This document shows, one piece after another, positions 8,045 to 16,466 of a stretch of DNA of 39,591 nucleotides (position 1 is its first letter; each line of letters opens with the position of its first letter). The translations under genes and the position numbers were made by a program. Source of the stretch: UBA1765 sp045615885 (GTDB taxonomy: Bacteria; Fibrobacterota; Fibrobacteria; Fibrobacterales; Fibrobacteraceae); contig JAZLFR010000028.1 of assembly GCA_045615885.1 (NCBI GenBank), positions 1 to 39,591 on the forward strand. Reading direction: 5' to 3'. The notes below the pieces were generated by a model. The model was not told the origin of the DNA. It ran no database searches and saw only the letters and a list, made by a program, of their open reading frames with translations.

Positions 8045-8100
8045 CTAGCCCCTAAATCCTAAATCCAATACCAAAAACTCTACCCCCTAATTTCTATATT
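8045..8100. repeat. Heptanucleotide array, eight units
   Basis: Eight 7-base words run in perfect register; six begin with CTA (for example CTAGCCC, CTAAATC twice, CTACCCC, CTATATT). The array ends 9 bases before the start of the GH57 gene. The same CTAnnnn vocabulary recurs at 19824 (opposite strand) and 37993. Confidence 0.8.
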
Positions 8101-8102
8101 TG
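8095..8102 (+). promoter_or_regulatory. TAnnTTTG promoter element before the GH57 gene
   Basis: TATATTTG, made by the last heptamer plus two bases, ends 7 bases before the ATG. It matches the -7 element of Bacteroidota promoters. If used, the transcript would have almost no leader. Confidence 0.4.
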
Positions 8103-8109
8103 CGCGCGT

Positions 8110-10527
8110 ATGAGTAAGCATCCTTTATATTTTACTATCCACGGCCATTTTTACCAGCCGCCACGCGAAAACCCTTGGACAGGCACTATCGAGTGCCAGC
8201 CTAGCGCAAGCCCGTTCCATGACTGGAACGACCGCATTGCAAGCGAATGCTACAGCCCGAACGCTGCTAGCCGAATTCTCTCTTCGCAGGGGCGCATTAC
8301 AGAAATCGTAAACAACTACGAACACATGAGCTTTAACATGGGCCCGACTCTCATGGGTTGGATCCGCGTTCATACGCCAGAAACCTACAAGCGCATTCAG
8401 GAAGCAGACAAGAAGAGCTGCGAACGCTTGAACGGTCACGGCAATGCCATTGCCCAGGTTTACAACCATATCATCATGCCGTTAGCCACCCCGGAAGATC
8501 GCATTACGCAGATCCGCTGGGGCGTCAAGGACTTTGAATTCCACTTTGGTAGAAAGCCGGAAGCCATTTGGCTCGCAGAAACTGCTATCAACATGGCTAC
8601 CGTCAAGGATTTGATCGCAGAAGGAATCAAGTTCGTGATCCTTTCACCGACGCAGGCCGATTGCTACCGCCCGCTCGGCAGCGAAGAATGGCTCGGCTGC
8701 TCCAACACCGATATCGATACCACGCGTCCTTACCGCATTTTCCCGCGCAATGCTGCTGGCGAAATCGATGGCGAAGGTCATTTGGATGTGTTCTTCTACA
8801 ATCCGTGGCTTTCTAGCGCTGTTGGCTTTGAACATTTGCTCCGCGATGCAGGCACCTTTGGACGCCGCATTCGCGATGCTTGGGACGAAAACCGCGAAGA
8901 ACCGCAGCTTGTAAGCATTGGTACAGACGGTGAATCCTATGGTCACCACGAGGCCTTTGGCGACATGTGCGCCGCTTGGCTCTTTAACCACTATGCCAAA
9001 GAAAACGGCATGGAACCGGTAAACTATGGCTGGTATTTGGAACAGTTCCCGCCGCAGTTCGAAGTTCGCCTCAAAAACGACATGGGTGAAGGCTGCGCCT
9101 GGAGCTGTGCTCACGGTGTTGGCCGCTGGTACCGCGATTGCGGCTGCTCTACAGGTGGCGGCCCGGATTGGAACCAGAAGTGGCGCGGTCCGCTCCGCGA
9201 CGCGTTCAACCATCTTAAGCATTTGGCTGACGATGTGTTCCTCCGTGAATTCCCGAAAATCTCTGACATTGACCCGTGGGAAGCTCGCAATGCCTACATC
9301 GACGCGCTTGTTTGCCCGGAAGACCGCACGCGCCTGCAGAACTTCATATCCAAGGTCGTTCGCGATCCAAAGAACAAGACCCAGATGAACAATGCTGTGC
9401 GTTTGCTCGAAATCCAGAAGTTCTGCATGTTCAGCTTTACGAGCTGCGGCTGGTTCTTCAACGATATCGAAGGCTTGGAACCTACCCAGAACATGCGCTA
9501 TGCACTCCGCGCCATTGAACTCTTCAAGGGCTTCTTGCCGGCATCTCACCCGATCAAGGAGCAGTTCCTGAGCATTCTCGCACGCGCCACAAGTAACGAA
9601 CACAAGTGGAACGGCGCTGAAGTGTTCACTCGCTATGCTGCCCCGGAAGTTCCGGTGGTGCTCAAACTCATGGCCGAATACGCTGCGGCTCTCCACTTGG
9701 AAATCGATGATGCCGACGCCCCGGATGCACGCATTACCGTAGAAAAGGTTTCTAGCCGCCGTCGCCAGACGATTGCTCGCACTACCTACCACGATGTGGA
9801 ACTTGGCGAACACATCACTGCAATGAACTTGCTCGTGACCGACGCGTTTGGCCGCATTAACGTGGTTGTTGCTGAAGGCTCCGATACGGAACTCCAGTTT
9901 GTTGAAAATCCGAATGTAAGCACGGATGAACTCCGCAGCATGTACCCGACTGCATACGTCGTTCGCCTCAAGGATTTGATGGGTGACTCTTTGCAGCGCA
10001 TCAACAAGGGCTTGAACAGAAAGCACATTGAACAGGTTACCGCTTCGTTCTCTAACTTTACGCTTTCAAACGGCCTTACGATCGATAGCCTTGCAGATAC
10101 GGAACACACCTTGCCAGATACAATGCGCAAGATGCTGAGCCTTGAAATCAGTGCTAGAATCCAGAACCTTGCCCTTGTCTACCTCGACCATGAAGATGCT
10201 TCCGTGTTGAATGAAATCAAGGCTCTCATGGAAGAAGCTGATTCTCTCCACATGGAATTCTCCTTCGGTGGTACCGGCCGCATGATTTACGCAAAGCTTT
10301 CAGAATTGATTGCTTCTGTGTCTGGCCGCCCGAACAAGGATTTGGTCCGCTACATTACCGGCCTCATTTCCATTGGCGATTGGCTCAAGGTTTACATCAA
10401 CAAGACAGCCCTTGAAAACCAGGCTTACCCGATTTACAAGAAGTTCTGCGAAAAGCCGAAGGGCGCTCTCAAGGACTTGCTGCCGATGTTCGATTGGCTG
10501 AACTTTGAACGAGTAGAAAACGTCTAA
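8110..10527 (+). CDS. Glycoside hydrolase family 57 protein with DUF3536
   Basis: GH57 enzymes act on alpha-glucans such as glycogen (alpha-amylases, branching enzymes, 4-alpha-glucanotransferases). The 805-residue protein opens with HGHFYQPPRENPW (11-23), typical of the GH57/DUF3536 subgroup. The GH57 catalytic motifs are visible: IWLAE with the nucleophile candidate Glu157, and GTDGESYGHHE with the acid/base candidate Asp273. The C-terminal half (about 290-805) belongs to the DUF3536 type. There is no signal peptide, so it is probably cytoplasmic and could act on storage glycogen; the exact reaction cannot be assigned. No Shine-Dalgarno is present, and a heptamer array and a TATATTTG element sit directly upstream. 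Confidence 0.88.
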   Translation: MSKHPLYFTIHGHFYQPPRENPWTGTIECQPSASPFHDWNDRIASECYSPNAASRILSSQGRITEIVNNYEHMSFNMGPTLMGWIRVHTPETYKRIQEADKKSCERLNGHGNAIAQVYNHIIMPLATPEDRITQIRWGVKDFEFHFGRKPEAIWLAETAINMATVKDLIAEGIKFVILSPTQADCYRPLGSEEWLGCSNTDIDTTRPYRIFPRNAAGEIDGEGHLDVFFYNPWLSSAVGFEHLLRDAGTFGRRIRDAWDENREEPQLVSIGTDGESYGHHEAFGDMCAAWLFNHYAKENGMEPVNYGWYLEQFPPQFEVRLKNDMGEGCAWSCAHGVGRWYRDCGCSTGGGPDWNQKWRGPLRDAFNHLKHLADDVFLREFPKISDIDPWEARNAYIDALVCPEDRTRLQNFISKVVRDPKNKTQMNNAVRLLEIQKFCMFSFTSCGWFFNDIEGLEPTQNMRYALRAIELFKGFLPASHPIKEQFLSILARATSNEHKWNGAEVFTRYAAPEVPVVLKLMAEYAAALHLEIDDADAPDARITVEKVSSRRRQTIARTTYHDVELGEHITAMNLLVTDAFGRINVVVAEGSDTELQFVENPNVSTDELRSMYPTAYVVRLKDLMGDSLQRINKGLNRKHIEQVTASFSNFTLSNGLTIDSLADTEHTLPDTMRKMLSLEISARIQNLALVYLDHEDASVLNEIKALMEEADSLHMEFSFGGTGRMIYAKLSELIASVSGRPNKDLVRYITGLISIGDWLKVYINKTALENQAYPIYKKFCEKPKGALKDLLPMFDWLNFERVENV

Positions 10528-10543
10528 AGTTTAGCCAGTTCAA

Positions 10544-10571
10544 AATGCTGAATTGAGAATTGATGATTGCG
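10544..10571. repeat. Short heptanucleotide array
   Basis: Four words in register (AATGCTG, AATTGAG, AATTGAT, GATTGCG) follow the GH57 stop codon. Part of the array supplies the left arm of the terminator below. Confidence 0.5.
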
Positions 10572-10602
10572 TTCAAAAAATGTGACATCAATTCTTTTTT
10601 TT
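10557..10602 (+). terminator. Terminator after the GH57 gene
   Basis: GAATTGATG (10557-10565) pairs with CATCAATTC (10586-10594), and eight T follow. The loop is long (20 bases), so strength is uncertain. Confidence 0.55.
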
Positions 10603-10623
10603 AATTTGAAATTTCGGTAATCT

Positions 10624-11154
10624 ATGTATAAATTGTCTTCAAAGCCTTTGATTTCGAAAGCGGAGCTTTCTGAACGCGTAAATTCACTTGCCACAGAAAT
10701 TGCCGCGGCGGGGAAGTTTGACATTCTCCTTGGAATTTTGACCGGTTCCTTTGTGTTTGTGGCAGACCTTGTGCGCGCAATGCCCAAGGCAAATGAAAAG
10801 GGAATCCGTGTGAAATTTTTTAAGGCATCAAGCTACGGAGATTCTACGGAACATGGTTCCTTGAAAGTTTCTGGGCTAGAAAATCTGGAACTTGCGGGCT
10901 TGCGGGTTTTGCTTGTCGATGATATTTTGGATACTGGCAACACTTTGCATAATCTTGTTCCGATGCTTAAAGAGCGTGGCGCTGCTGTCGTGAAGACTTG
11001 CGTGCTGCTCGATAAGCCAAGCCGCCGCGAAGCACCGATTGAAGCGGATTTTGTCGGTTTTAAAATAGAGAACAAGTTCGTTGTTGGCTATGGCCTTGAC
11101 TATGCCGACGATTACAGGACCTTACCTGAAATCATGACGATGGAAGAAGTGTAG
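10624..11154 (+). CDS. hpt: Hypoxanthine phosphoribosyltransferase
   Basis: Type I phosphoribosyltransferase for purine salvage, converting hypoxanthine (and usually guanine) with PRPP to the nucleotide. The 176-residue length fits. The PRPP-binding motif VLLVDDILDTGNT spans residues 95-107, preceded by the flexible-loop region (KASSYGDST, 67-75), and the C-terminal VGYGLDYADDYR is the classic base-binding end of HPRT. The start codon follows GGTAATCT with no Shine-Dalgarno. The terminator upstream suggests its own promoter; the following FISUMP gene may be co-transcribed (44-base gap). Confidence 0.94.
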   Translation: MYKLSSKPLISKAELSERVNSLATEIAAAGKFDILLGILTGSFVFVADLVRAMPKANEKGIRVKFFKASSYGDSTEHGSLKVSGLENLELAGLRVLLVDDILDTGNTLHNLVPMLKERGAAVVKTCVLLDKPSRREAPIEADFVGFKIENKFVVGYGLDYADDYRTLPEIMTMEEV

Positions 11155-11198
11155 CCGGTTGGAAAATTGTCTAGATTTTGTTAAAAGGAAATTTTTTA

Positions 11199-11819
11199 AT
11201 GCCGATTTGCCCAAATTGTAAATCAGAAGTAGAAGCAGGAACAAAGTTCTGCATGGAATGCGGAGCTGATTTAGCTGGCGAAAATGCCAACACCTTTACC
11301 GACCCTCGCGATGGACAGGTTTACAAGACCGTGAAGATTGGTAACCAGGTGTGGTTGGCCGAGAACTTTCGCTACAAGTGCGAAGGCTCTTACGCCTATA
11401 ATAATGATAACAAGAACATCAAGGAATATGGCCGCTTGTACACATGGTATTCCGCCAGGGAATGCGCCCCTCCGGGCTGGCACTTGCCAAGCCGTGAGGA
11501 ATGGAACAACTTGCAGGGCTATGTAGAAGCCAACGCAAATGCCGAAGCAGGCGCTGCACTGAAGTCAAGAACTGGTTGGGAACAATGGAAAAATGTTCCG
11601 CAAGGCTCGGATGAATTTGGCTTTTGCGCTTTGCCCGCTGGCTATCGCTACAGCAATGGCGATTTCAACAATCTCGGCAAGTACGCCATCTTTTGGACAT
11701 CTACTATGGGCAAAGACTGCAACGCGTTCTACCGCTACCTGCGCTACGGCAACGAGGACTTCTACGAGAATAGGTGCTATACGTTTTTTGCTTTCTCCGT
11801 TCGTCTCCTCAGGGATTGA
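11199..11819 (+). CDS. Zinc-ribbon protein with FISUMP domain
   Basis: The 206-residue protein joins an N-terminal zinc ribbon (Cys4, Cys7, Cys18, Cys21) to a FISUMP domain, the large paralogous family first named in Fibrobacter succinogenes. Diagnostic segments are DPRDGQVYKTVKIGNQVW, AENFRY, GRLYTWYSA and PPGWHLPSREEWNNL; the end (FSVRLLRD) is also typical. Most FISUMP proteins carry signal peptides or lipoboxes, but this one has none and starts with the zinc ribbon, so it is probably cytoplasmic. The start at 11199 was chosen because AAAGGA lies about 10 bases upstream; the in-frame TTG at 11178 would include that site. The function of the family is unknown. Confidence 0.88.
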   Translation: MPICPNCKSEVEAGTKFCMECGADLAGENANTFTDPRDGQVYKTVKIGNQVWLAENFRYKCEGSYAYNNDNKNIKEYGRLYTWYSARECAPPGWHLPSREEWNNLQGYVEANANAEAGAALKSRTGWEQWKNVPQGSDEFGFCALPAGYRYSNGDFNNLGKYAIFWTSTMGKDCNAFYRYLRYGNEDFYENRCYTFFAFSVRLLRD

Positions 11820-11977
11820 TGTTTTACATACATCCTACTCGTTCGCTGAGTGTAGCTGAGTAAACTCACTACGTTCAGCTCACTTCGTGCGGATTGATGC
11901 TTCGCATACGTTCCTTGTCGCTCGTCAAATGTAGGCAAGCGAGCTTGCATACGCTTTCCTCGCTCCTCAGGGACTAA
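11813..11977. repeat. Degenerate tandem repeats downstream of the FISUMP gene
   Basis: GGATTGATG occurs at the gene's stop codon (11813) and again at 11891. Both copies are followed by a (T/C)TT..CATAC block and a TCGTTCGCT/TCGCTCG block, and a third CTTGCATACGCTTTCCT block starts at 11944. It closes with CTCCTCAGGGACTAA, echoing the gene's own end CTCCTCAGGGATTGA. The stretch also has short palindromic words (CTCACTACG, GCTCACTTCG) shared with 18644 and 39480. It may be decayed copies of a FISUMP 3' end or recombination debris. Confidence 0.55.
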
Positions 11978-12004
11978 GCAGACAATGAAAACTCCTGCAT
12001 GGTC

Positions 12005-12032
12005 TTGCCAAAATGAATTTCTAAACTATAAT
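12005..12032 (+). promoter_or_regulatory. Promoter of the HExxH membrane-protein gene
   Basis: TTGCCA (12005-12010), 16 bases, TATAAT (12027-12032). A Shine-Dalgarno (AGAGGAG) follows about 10 bases later, giving a short leader. Confidence 0.7.
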
Positions 12033-12055
12033 ATGTTTTAGCAGAGGAGTTTAGA

Positions 12056-12667
12056 ATGGAGTTTCCATCGTTTGCAAACATTTTGGATTGGTTCGGCGCA
12101 AGCCATGAACTTAGCTCAATACTTATAGCGAGTGCGGTCATGACGCTCGTCGTTTTGCTAGCCCCCGTTTTAGCTGGCCTCTTGCTGTATGGCGTGGAAC
12201 GATTGCAAATTGAACTCCTTGGTTTGATCAATCGCGATTTTGCCTACTTCTTTGCAAATTTTTTGACGTTCCCGGGAACTTTTGTTCATGAAATGTCGCA
12301 CCTGTGCTTTGCCGTAATCACGGGTGCCGAAGTGGATGAAATCTGCATGTTTGAATCTGACGATGGCCGGCTTGGGCATATAAGCTATTGCACCCGTGGC
12401 CCGTTCCCCATACAGATGGTGCAGCATGCGCTTAGCGCTTGCGCTCCGACCGTTGTCGGCTTTACTGTGGGCTATTTCTTGCTCAGGTATATTTTTAACA
12501 GCCCGCATTCTTTTTGGGGATATGTCGGGTTGTGGTATTTGGTCATCTCTTTGATTGACCACTCCACGATGAGCGATTCCGATTTGGCGCACTACTTTCA
12601 GGGAGTTTGGATTTTTATCCCGTTCGTCTATATCGGATTTTTTATTTGGGGCTTTGCTACGGTTTAG
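12056..12667 (+). CDS. Integral membrane protein with HExxH motif (M50-like)
   Basis: A 203-residue protein with about four to five membrane segments (roughly 22-46, 62-75, 124-147, 153-167, 184-201). FPGTFVHEMSHLCFAVITG (72-90) contains an HExxH zinc motif (His78, Glu79, His82) in a hydrophobic helix, as in site-2 (M50) membrane proteases. A later conserved-looking segment, DHSTMSDSDL (168-177), could give the third metal ligand. These features suggest an intramembrane metalloprotease, but the usual NPxPxxxLDG motif is absent, so the assignment rests on the one motif. It has a good promoter and Shine-Dalgarno. Its stop codon overlaps that of folC on the other strand. Confidence 0.6.
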   Translation: MEFPSFANILDWFGASHELSSILIASAVMTLVVLLAPVLAGLLLYGVERLQIELLGLINRDFAYFFANFLTFPGTFVHEMSHLCFAVITGAEVDEICMFESDDGRLGHISYCTRGPFPIQMVQHALSACAPTVVGFTVGYFLLRYIFNSPHSFWGYVGLWYLVISLIDHSTMSDSDLAHYFQGVWIFIPFVYIGFFIWGFATV

Positions 12668-13926
12668 TGCTTTTCGTTTGCCTCGGGTTCCATGCCGCGG
12701 AAGAACGCCAGTTCTTCAAATTCATCTTTCAAAAGATAAATGCATGCGCCAATCAAGTACAGTGAACCCGTTATGAGAACTGGTTCTTCGCCGGCCTCTT
12801 TTTCTATAGCGCTTATTGCGTCGCGTGTAATGAAACCGCCTGAGCCCGTGCTGTAGCCTTTGGACTGAATGTCTTTTGCGAGGTCTTCCGTGTCGCGGAA
12901 GCGTTCGTATGGCGTGCGCACCGGGTGCCATGTTCCAATGGAACTTGCCATGAGCGAGAGCATCTCGGAAAGGTCCTTGTCTTGCAGGGCTCCGAAAATG
13001 GCGTGGAACTTTTTGCCAGGGTATTCTTCGCGGAGCGTTTCGGCGAGGCGTTTGGCCGCATGCGGGTTGTGCGCCCCGTCGAGAATGAACTTTAGCTTGC
13101 CGTCTTTGTAGAGCTTTTGCATGCGGCCGGGCCAAAAACTAGTTTGCAACCCCTGCGAAGCTTTGCTCGCATTAAACGCCTCGCCAAGCATTGCCTTTGC
13201 CGCCGTCAGAGCAAGGATTGCGTTTTCTTCGTAATGGCGGCCCGCATTTGGGAGCTTGGGGAGCTTTGAAAGTTCGCTGTCTAAACGTGCAAGCTCCGTA
13301 AAGCCGCGTTCTTTTGCAATGTTTGCCGCTGCGCGTTCAAGTTCTGCGCTCAACTTGCAGCGAACGAGCTTCCCGCCCTGCTTTACGATGCCGAGCTTTT
13401 CGAACAGTATCTTTTCTTCGGTGTCGCCAAGGACTGCGGTGTGTTCAAGGCCGATTCCCGTGAGAATTGCTAGTTCACCTTTAGCGACTGCGGTTGCGTC
13501 AAAGCGCCCGCCAAGCCCAGCTTCTGCAACAAAGAATTCTACGCCCTGCTCGCGGGCATATACGAATGCAGCTACCGTCAAGGCTTCAAAGTATGTTGCC
13601 TGGACTCCTGTTTTTTCTGCGGCGTTTTTTACGGCGAGCAAAGCCTTGTCAAAATCATCGCGAGCAATCGGCGTGCCGTTTAAACGGATTCGTTCCTGCA
13701 AGCTGACAAGGTGCGGGCTCGTGTAAAGAACGGTCTTTGCGCCATGGGCTATTAAAATGTTCGAAAGGTAGAACGACGTGGAACCCTTGCCGTTTGTGCC
13801 GACTACATGGACTGTTCGAAACGTTTTTTCGGGGTTGCCGAGTGCATCGCAAAGCTTTTGCGTAGATTCGAGGCCCGGCTTTATGCCGAACATCAGGAGC
13901 GTCTGTAAGAAATCGTAACCTTGCAT
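12664..13926 (-). CDS. folC: Dihydrofolate synthase / folylpolyglutamate synthase
   Basis: FolC adds glutamate to dihydropteroate and to folates, in the cytoplasm. The 420-residue protein has the Mur-ligase-type P-loop (GTNGKGST, 43-50), the TSPHL motif with RIRLNG, ExGLGGRFDATA, and the C-terminal domain motif DGAHNPHA; length and order match FolC. It is the last gene of a five-gene minus-strand operon, starting 10 bases after the GRP transporter gene, with no Shine-Dalgarno, so translational coupling is likely. Whether it has one or both activities cannot be told from sequence. Confidence 0.94.
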   Translation of the reverse strand: MQGYDFLQTLLMFGIKPGLESTQKLCDALGNPEKTFRTVHVVGTNGKGSTSFYLSNILIAHGAKTVLYTSPHLVSLQERIRLNGTPIARDDFDKALLAVKNAAEKTGVQATYFEALTVAAFVYAREQGVEFFVAEAGLGGRFDATAVAKGELAILTGIGLEHTAVLGDTEEKILFEKLGIVKQGGKLVRCKLSAELERAAANIAKERGFTELARLDSELSKLPKLPNAGRHYEENAILALTAAKAMLGEAFNASKASQGLQTSFWPGRMQKLYKDGKLKFILDGAHNPHAAKRLAETLREEYPGKKFHAIFGALQDKDLSEMLSLMASSIGTWHPVRTPYERFRDTEDLAKDIQSKGYSTGSGGFITRDAISAIEKEAGEEPVLITGSLYLIGACIYLLKDEFEELAFFRGMEPEANEKH

Positions 13927-13936
13927 GGCAGTGATG

Positions 13937-14806
13937 CTAATTCACCCAAAGTTTTGAGAGCGTGAGCAGTACGGCGCCTGCCAAAATGATGAGCGCTGCC
14001 GCCAAAAGTTTAAGCCTTGCCTTTGTGCCTGGGTGTTCCCCGAACACAAGTACGCCAATTCCTATGTTCACGAGCAGGTTCATCTGGGTGAGCGGGTAGC
14101 CAACGGCAAAGCCAAGGTCGCCGTCTTCGGCAATTGCCCAGAAGCTCCCGTGCGTGCCGAGCAGCCACAGGGCACCGGCAAAAAAGCTTGCAATCCATGG
14201 AGCGATGGGTTTTGCCGTAATGCCTTCCGATTTGCGCATGCAAAGCATCAGGATGTTTGCCGCAAGGAATATGCCCAGGGCATACGACAGGGCAAATTCA
14301 AGGTCGCTCAGCCCGGCTATCTGCTTGGGCACAAGATGTACGCCAAAAACAAAACCGGCCGCAATGGAACGCCATTTTTTCCATAGACCGTGAAAATTCG
14401 GAGAAAGCAGGCAGAGGCCTGCGCAGAGTACGATTACGGCGACGATCGCGACCGGGATTACTACAGGTTCCTTGAAGACAATCAGGCCAGAAATGAAGGA
14501 ACTCAGAATGCACATTCCCATGGAACGCACGCTGGTGCCTGATAAGTCCGCCTCGTTCTTGACGGCGCTAAAGCAGAGCGCACCCCCAACGACCCAGAAA
14601 AGGCCGCAGCCAAAACCGACGGTCGAAAAACTCCAGGTTCCGGTGACCGCCGCTATGATGAGGGACAACGTCAGAATGCCCCACGAAAGGGCTCCGACTG
14701 TTGCGTAAGAAGAAAACGTCGGCCATTTTTTGATTGGCGCCATGTAGGAGCCGAACGCGATGATGGCTGTCAACGCACCTATGTAACTAAGGACTGCTGC
14801 ACTCAT
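13937..14806 (-). CDS. GRP-family (GlcU/RhaT-like) sugar permease
   Basis: A 289-residue integral membrane protein with ten predicted hydrophobic segments, in the drug/metabolite transporter superfamily. The opening IAFGSYMAPIKK, the FGVHLVPKQIA segment in the middle and the end GIGVLVFGEHPGTKARLKL resemble GRP-type sugar permeases (glucose or rhamnose uptake in Firmicutes and Enterobacteria) and eukaryotic TMEM144. The substrate is unknown. It sits 25 bases after the Cys4 gene and 10 bases before folC. Confidence 0.7.
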   Translation of the reverse strand: MSAAVLSYIGALTAIIAFGSYMAPIKKWPTFSSYATVGALSWGILTLSLIIAAVTGTWSFSTVGFGCGLFWVVGGALCFSAVKNEADLSGTSVRSMGMCILSSFISGLIVFKEPVVIPVAIVAVIVLCAGLCLLSPNFHGLWKKWRSIAAGFVFGVHLVPKQIAGLSDLEFALSYALGIFLAANILMLCMRKSEGITAKPIAPWIASFFAGALWLLGTHGSFWAIAEDGDLGFAVGYPLTQMNLLVNIGIGVLVFGEHPGTKARLKLLAAALIILAGAVLLTLSKLWVN

Positions 14807-14831
14807 GTTTTAGAACGCGGAGAGGGCCTGT

Positions 14832-15173
14832 TTATTTCAAAAGCTTCTTCATGCTTCTGCGAAGGTTCTTGATTGCCTGGGCGTTTGGTCCTTCTGGAGC
14901 ATCTTTTTCATTGCGGTTTTTGGGTGCGCAGTCTTCGCAGTAGTGCTTGACCACTGTTCCAAAAGTGGCAGCTCCATTCATGATTTCGGTTTCACGAATG
15001 CGGAATGCTCTCACTTCCTTTTCTTCGTGGCACTTGTCGCACTTGCCGATCTTTGGCCCAGCAGGTGCGGTGCGCTTCTTTTCTCTAAATTCATTTTTTT
15101 CGTTATTGTCGTGTGTGTACCAGTTTCTGGCACTAGCCGCATTCTTTGCGGCAAAAGAATCTAATTCAGCCAT
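14832..15173 (-). CDS. Small Cys4 protein of unknown function
   Basis: A 113-residue hydrophilic protein. Two CxxC pairs (Cys45-x2-Cys48 and Cys79-x2-Cys82) flank a short central domain and probably hold one zinc ion; the tail (about 96-113) is basic. No family recognised. The start at 15173 is chosen because AAGGTAGG lies about 6 bases upstream; the longer frame to 15251 would overlap the upstream gene by 76 bases. It follows that gene by 2 bases, so it is in the same operon. Confidence 0.7.
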   Translation of the reverse strand: MAELDSFAAKNAASARNWYTHDNNEKNEFREKKRTAPAGPKIGKCDKCHEEKEVRAFRIRETEIMNGAATFGTVVKHYCEDCAPKNRNEKDAPEGPNAQAIKNLRRSMKKLLK

Positions 15174-15175
15174 GT

Positions 15176-15778
15176 TTAACCTACCTTGTTTTGATTTGTA
15201 AAACTTTGTGCGAATACTTGCTGCAGGTAAAGGGCCAGCAGCATTAAGCACATTGACGTTGCCTTGCCTGCATCTGTATAGAGGGTGCGTGCAAACTTGC
15301 CTCTAGCGAGCTGTTCTTCCTTGAAGGTTTCAAGGTGAAGCGCAAAGTCGGCCAGCTTGACGCGGCTTGCGTCGAGGCCTTTGGCAAACTCCCTCAGCAG
15401 CATGTTCCAGTGCTGGGCTACAGACGGAATTTGCGGCAGGGCGTCTAGCGGGATCGTTACTAAATATATGTAGCTTGTCGTTTTAAGCAATACTTCCTGT
15501 ACGATGCTTTTGAACGAAGCGAAAAGTTCGTCGGCGTTGCCGCCGCGGGCGAGTTCGTGCAGCCCCACCCCGAGTACAATCCTCTTGGCCTGCTTGCCGA
15601 TGATGTCGAAGGCGATCTTCGCAAACAGCGAGGGGAACGGATAGGGGAGTGGAGCGTTCAAAACGAACTGCAATGGCCTGGCAGGCTCGCTGCAAAGCTG
15701 CAACTCCGAAAAGCGGGTAGCGGCTTCGCCGTTCTCGCCAAAGAGTTCGTCTGCAATTACAAGTGTCCTGTTTTCCAT
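15176..15778 (-). CDS. Unknown protein, possible degenerate SGNH-like hydrolase
   Basis: A 200-residue soluble protein. The order of elements recalls an SGNH/GDSL hydrolase: VIADELFGENG near the N-terminus where GDS would be, RIVLGVGLHEL where GxxN would be, LLREFAKG then a late TDAGK where the DxxH catalytic pair would be. The catalytic Ser, Asn and His are not at the expected places, so if the fold is right the enzyme is inactive or different. The fold call is inference. It is the second gene of the five-gene operon, 18 bases after the TusA-like gene. Confidence 0.55.
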   Translation of the reverse strand: MENRTLVIADELFGENGEAATRFSELQLCSEPARPLQFVLNAPLPYPFPSLFAKIAFDIIGKQAKRIVLGVGLHELARGGNADELFASFKSIVQEVLLKTTSYIYLVTIPLDALPQIPSVAQHWNMLLREFAKGLDASRVKLADFALHLETFKEEQLARGKFARTLYTDAGKATSMCLMLLALYLQQVFAQSFTNQNKVG

Positions 15779-15796
15779 GCTTCTCTACTAATTTAC

Positions 15797-16303
15797 TTAA
15801 CGAGCACCCTTTTGTACCAAATATTGCCAAAAATTTTCTTTTTTTTCGCGTTTTTCTATGGAATGGCCGTCGGCTACGAGGGAGGCGGGCACGTTTTCTG
15901 CCGGGGAACCGGCGTCAAGCAGGAATGTGACTTTCGCATTGTCTGGCTGTTCAGCAGTCAATAGGCGTGCGCGCATGGAGCATTCCGGGCATTTTACGCC
16001 GCGCAAATCGAATACCCCTTCCTCCGTTTTTGGAATACTTGCCATGTGTTCGCTTGCTGCAAACGCAAGGATTTCTTTTTCGTAGCTGCCGGGCTCGGCA
16101 TTCCATGAGGCTAGAGGTTCTGCTACATGTGGTAAAATCGTGAAAAATGCCTTTTCTGGCGAAATTTGAATGATTTCTGGCGCGTTTTTACGCAAAATTT
16201 CGGCAGCGGCATAGTGCAAAAGGCTGCGCAAGGCCTCGGTAAAGCCCGGTTTTTGCCGGCTTGCGTCTGCCCATTTGTTCAATACTTCTAGTTTGCTTTG
16301 CAT
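15797..16303 (-). CDS. Protein with C-terminal TusA/SirA-like domain
   Basis: A 168-residue protein. Residues 97-168 match the TusA/SirA sulfur-carrier fold: FDLRGVKCPEC (98-108), a middle strand VTFLLDAGSPAENVPASL and a final FWQYLVQK. The active Cys105 is present, but the usual CPxP is CPEC, adding Cys108. The N-terminal 95 residues are helical and unrecognised. TusA proteins carry persulfide sulfur, for tRNA thiolation among other uses; that role here is inference. It is the first gene of the operon that ends with folC. A weak AAAGAA precedes the ATG. Confidence 0.75.
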   Translation of the reverse strand: MQSKLEVLNKWADASRQKPGFTEALRSLLHYAAAEILRKNAPEIIQISPEKAFFTILPHVAEPLASWNAEPGSYEKEILAFAASEHMASIPKTEEGVFDLRGVKCPECSMRARLLTAEQPDNAKVTFLLDAGSPAENVPASLVADGHSIEKREKKENFWQYLVQKGAR

Positions 16304-16432
16304 TTTTATCGTTCTTTTTTGTCTTTTTGTCGCTGCTTTGTGAAATTTTTCCGTTTTGTAAAAAGCGTGTTTTTAGGCGTGCTATTTTTGTAGAGAATGT
16401 AGCAAAGTTGTAAAAGGGTTTCTATATTTGGC

Positions 16433-16440
16433 CGCAAACT
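16433..16440 (+). promoter_or_regulatory. TAnnTTTG promoter element before the glycosyltransferase
   Basis: TATATTTG lies 26 bases before the ATG. No convincing -35 box is seen. A purine-rich AAGGAAGAAGG lies between it and the start. Confidence 0.45.
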
Positions 16441-16466
16441 TTAAGGAAGAAGGTTTGAACTAAATT

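Noticed and set aside
8644..10026. 460-codon minus-strand open frame opposite the GH57 gene
   Set aside because: Shadow of the GH57 gene; the product matches nothing I know.
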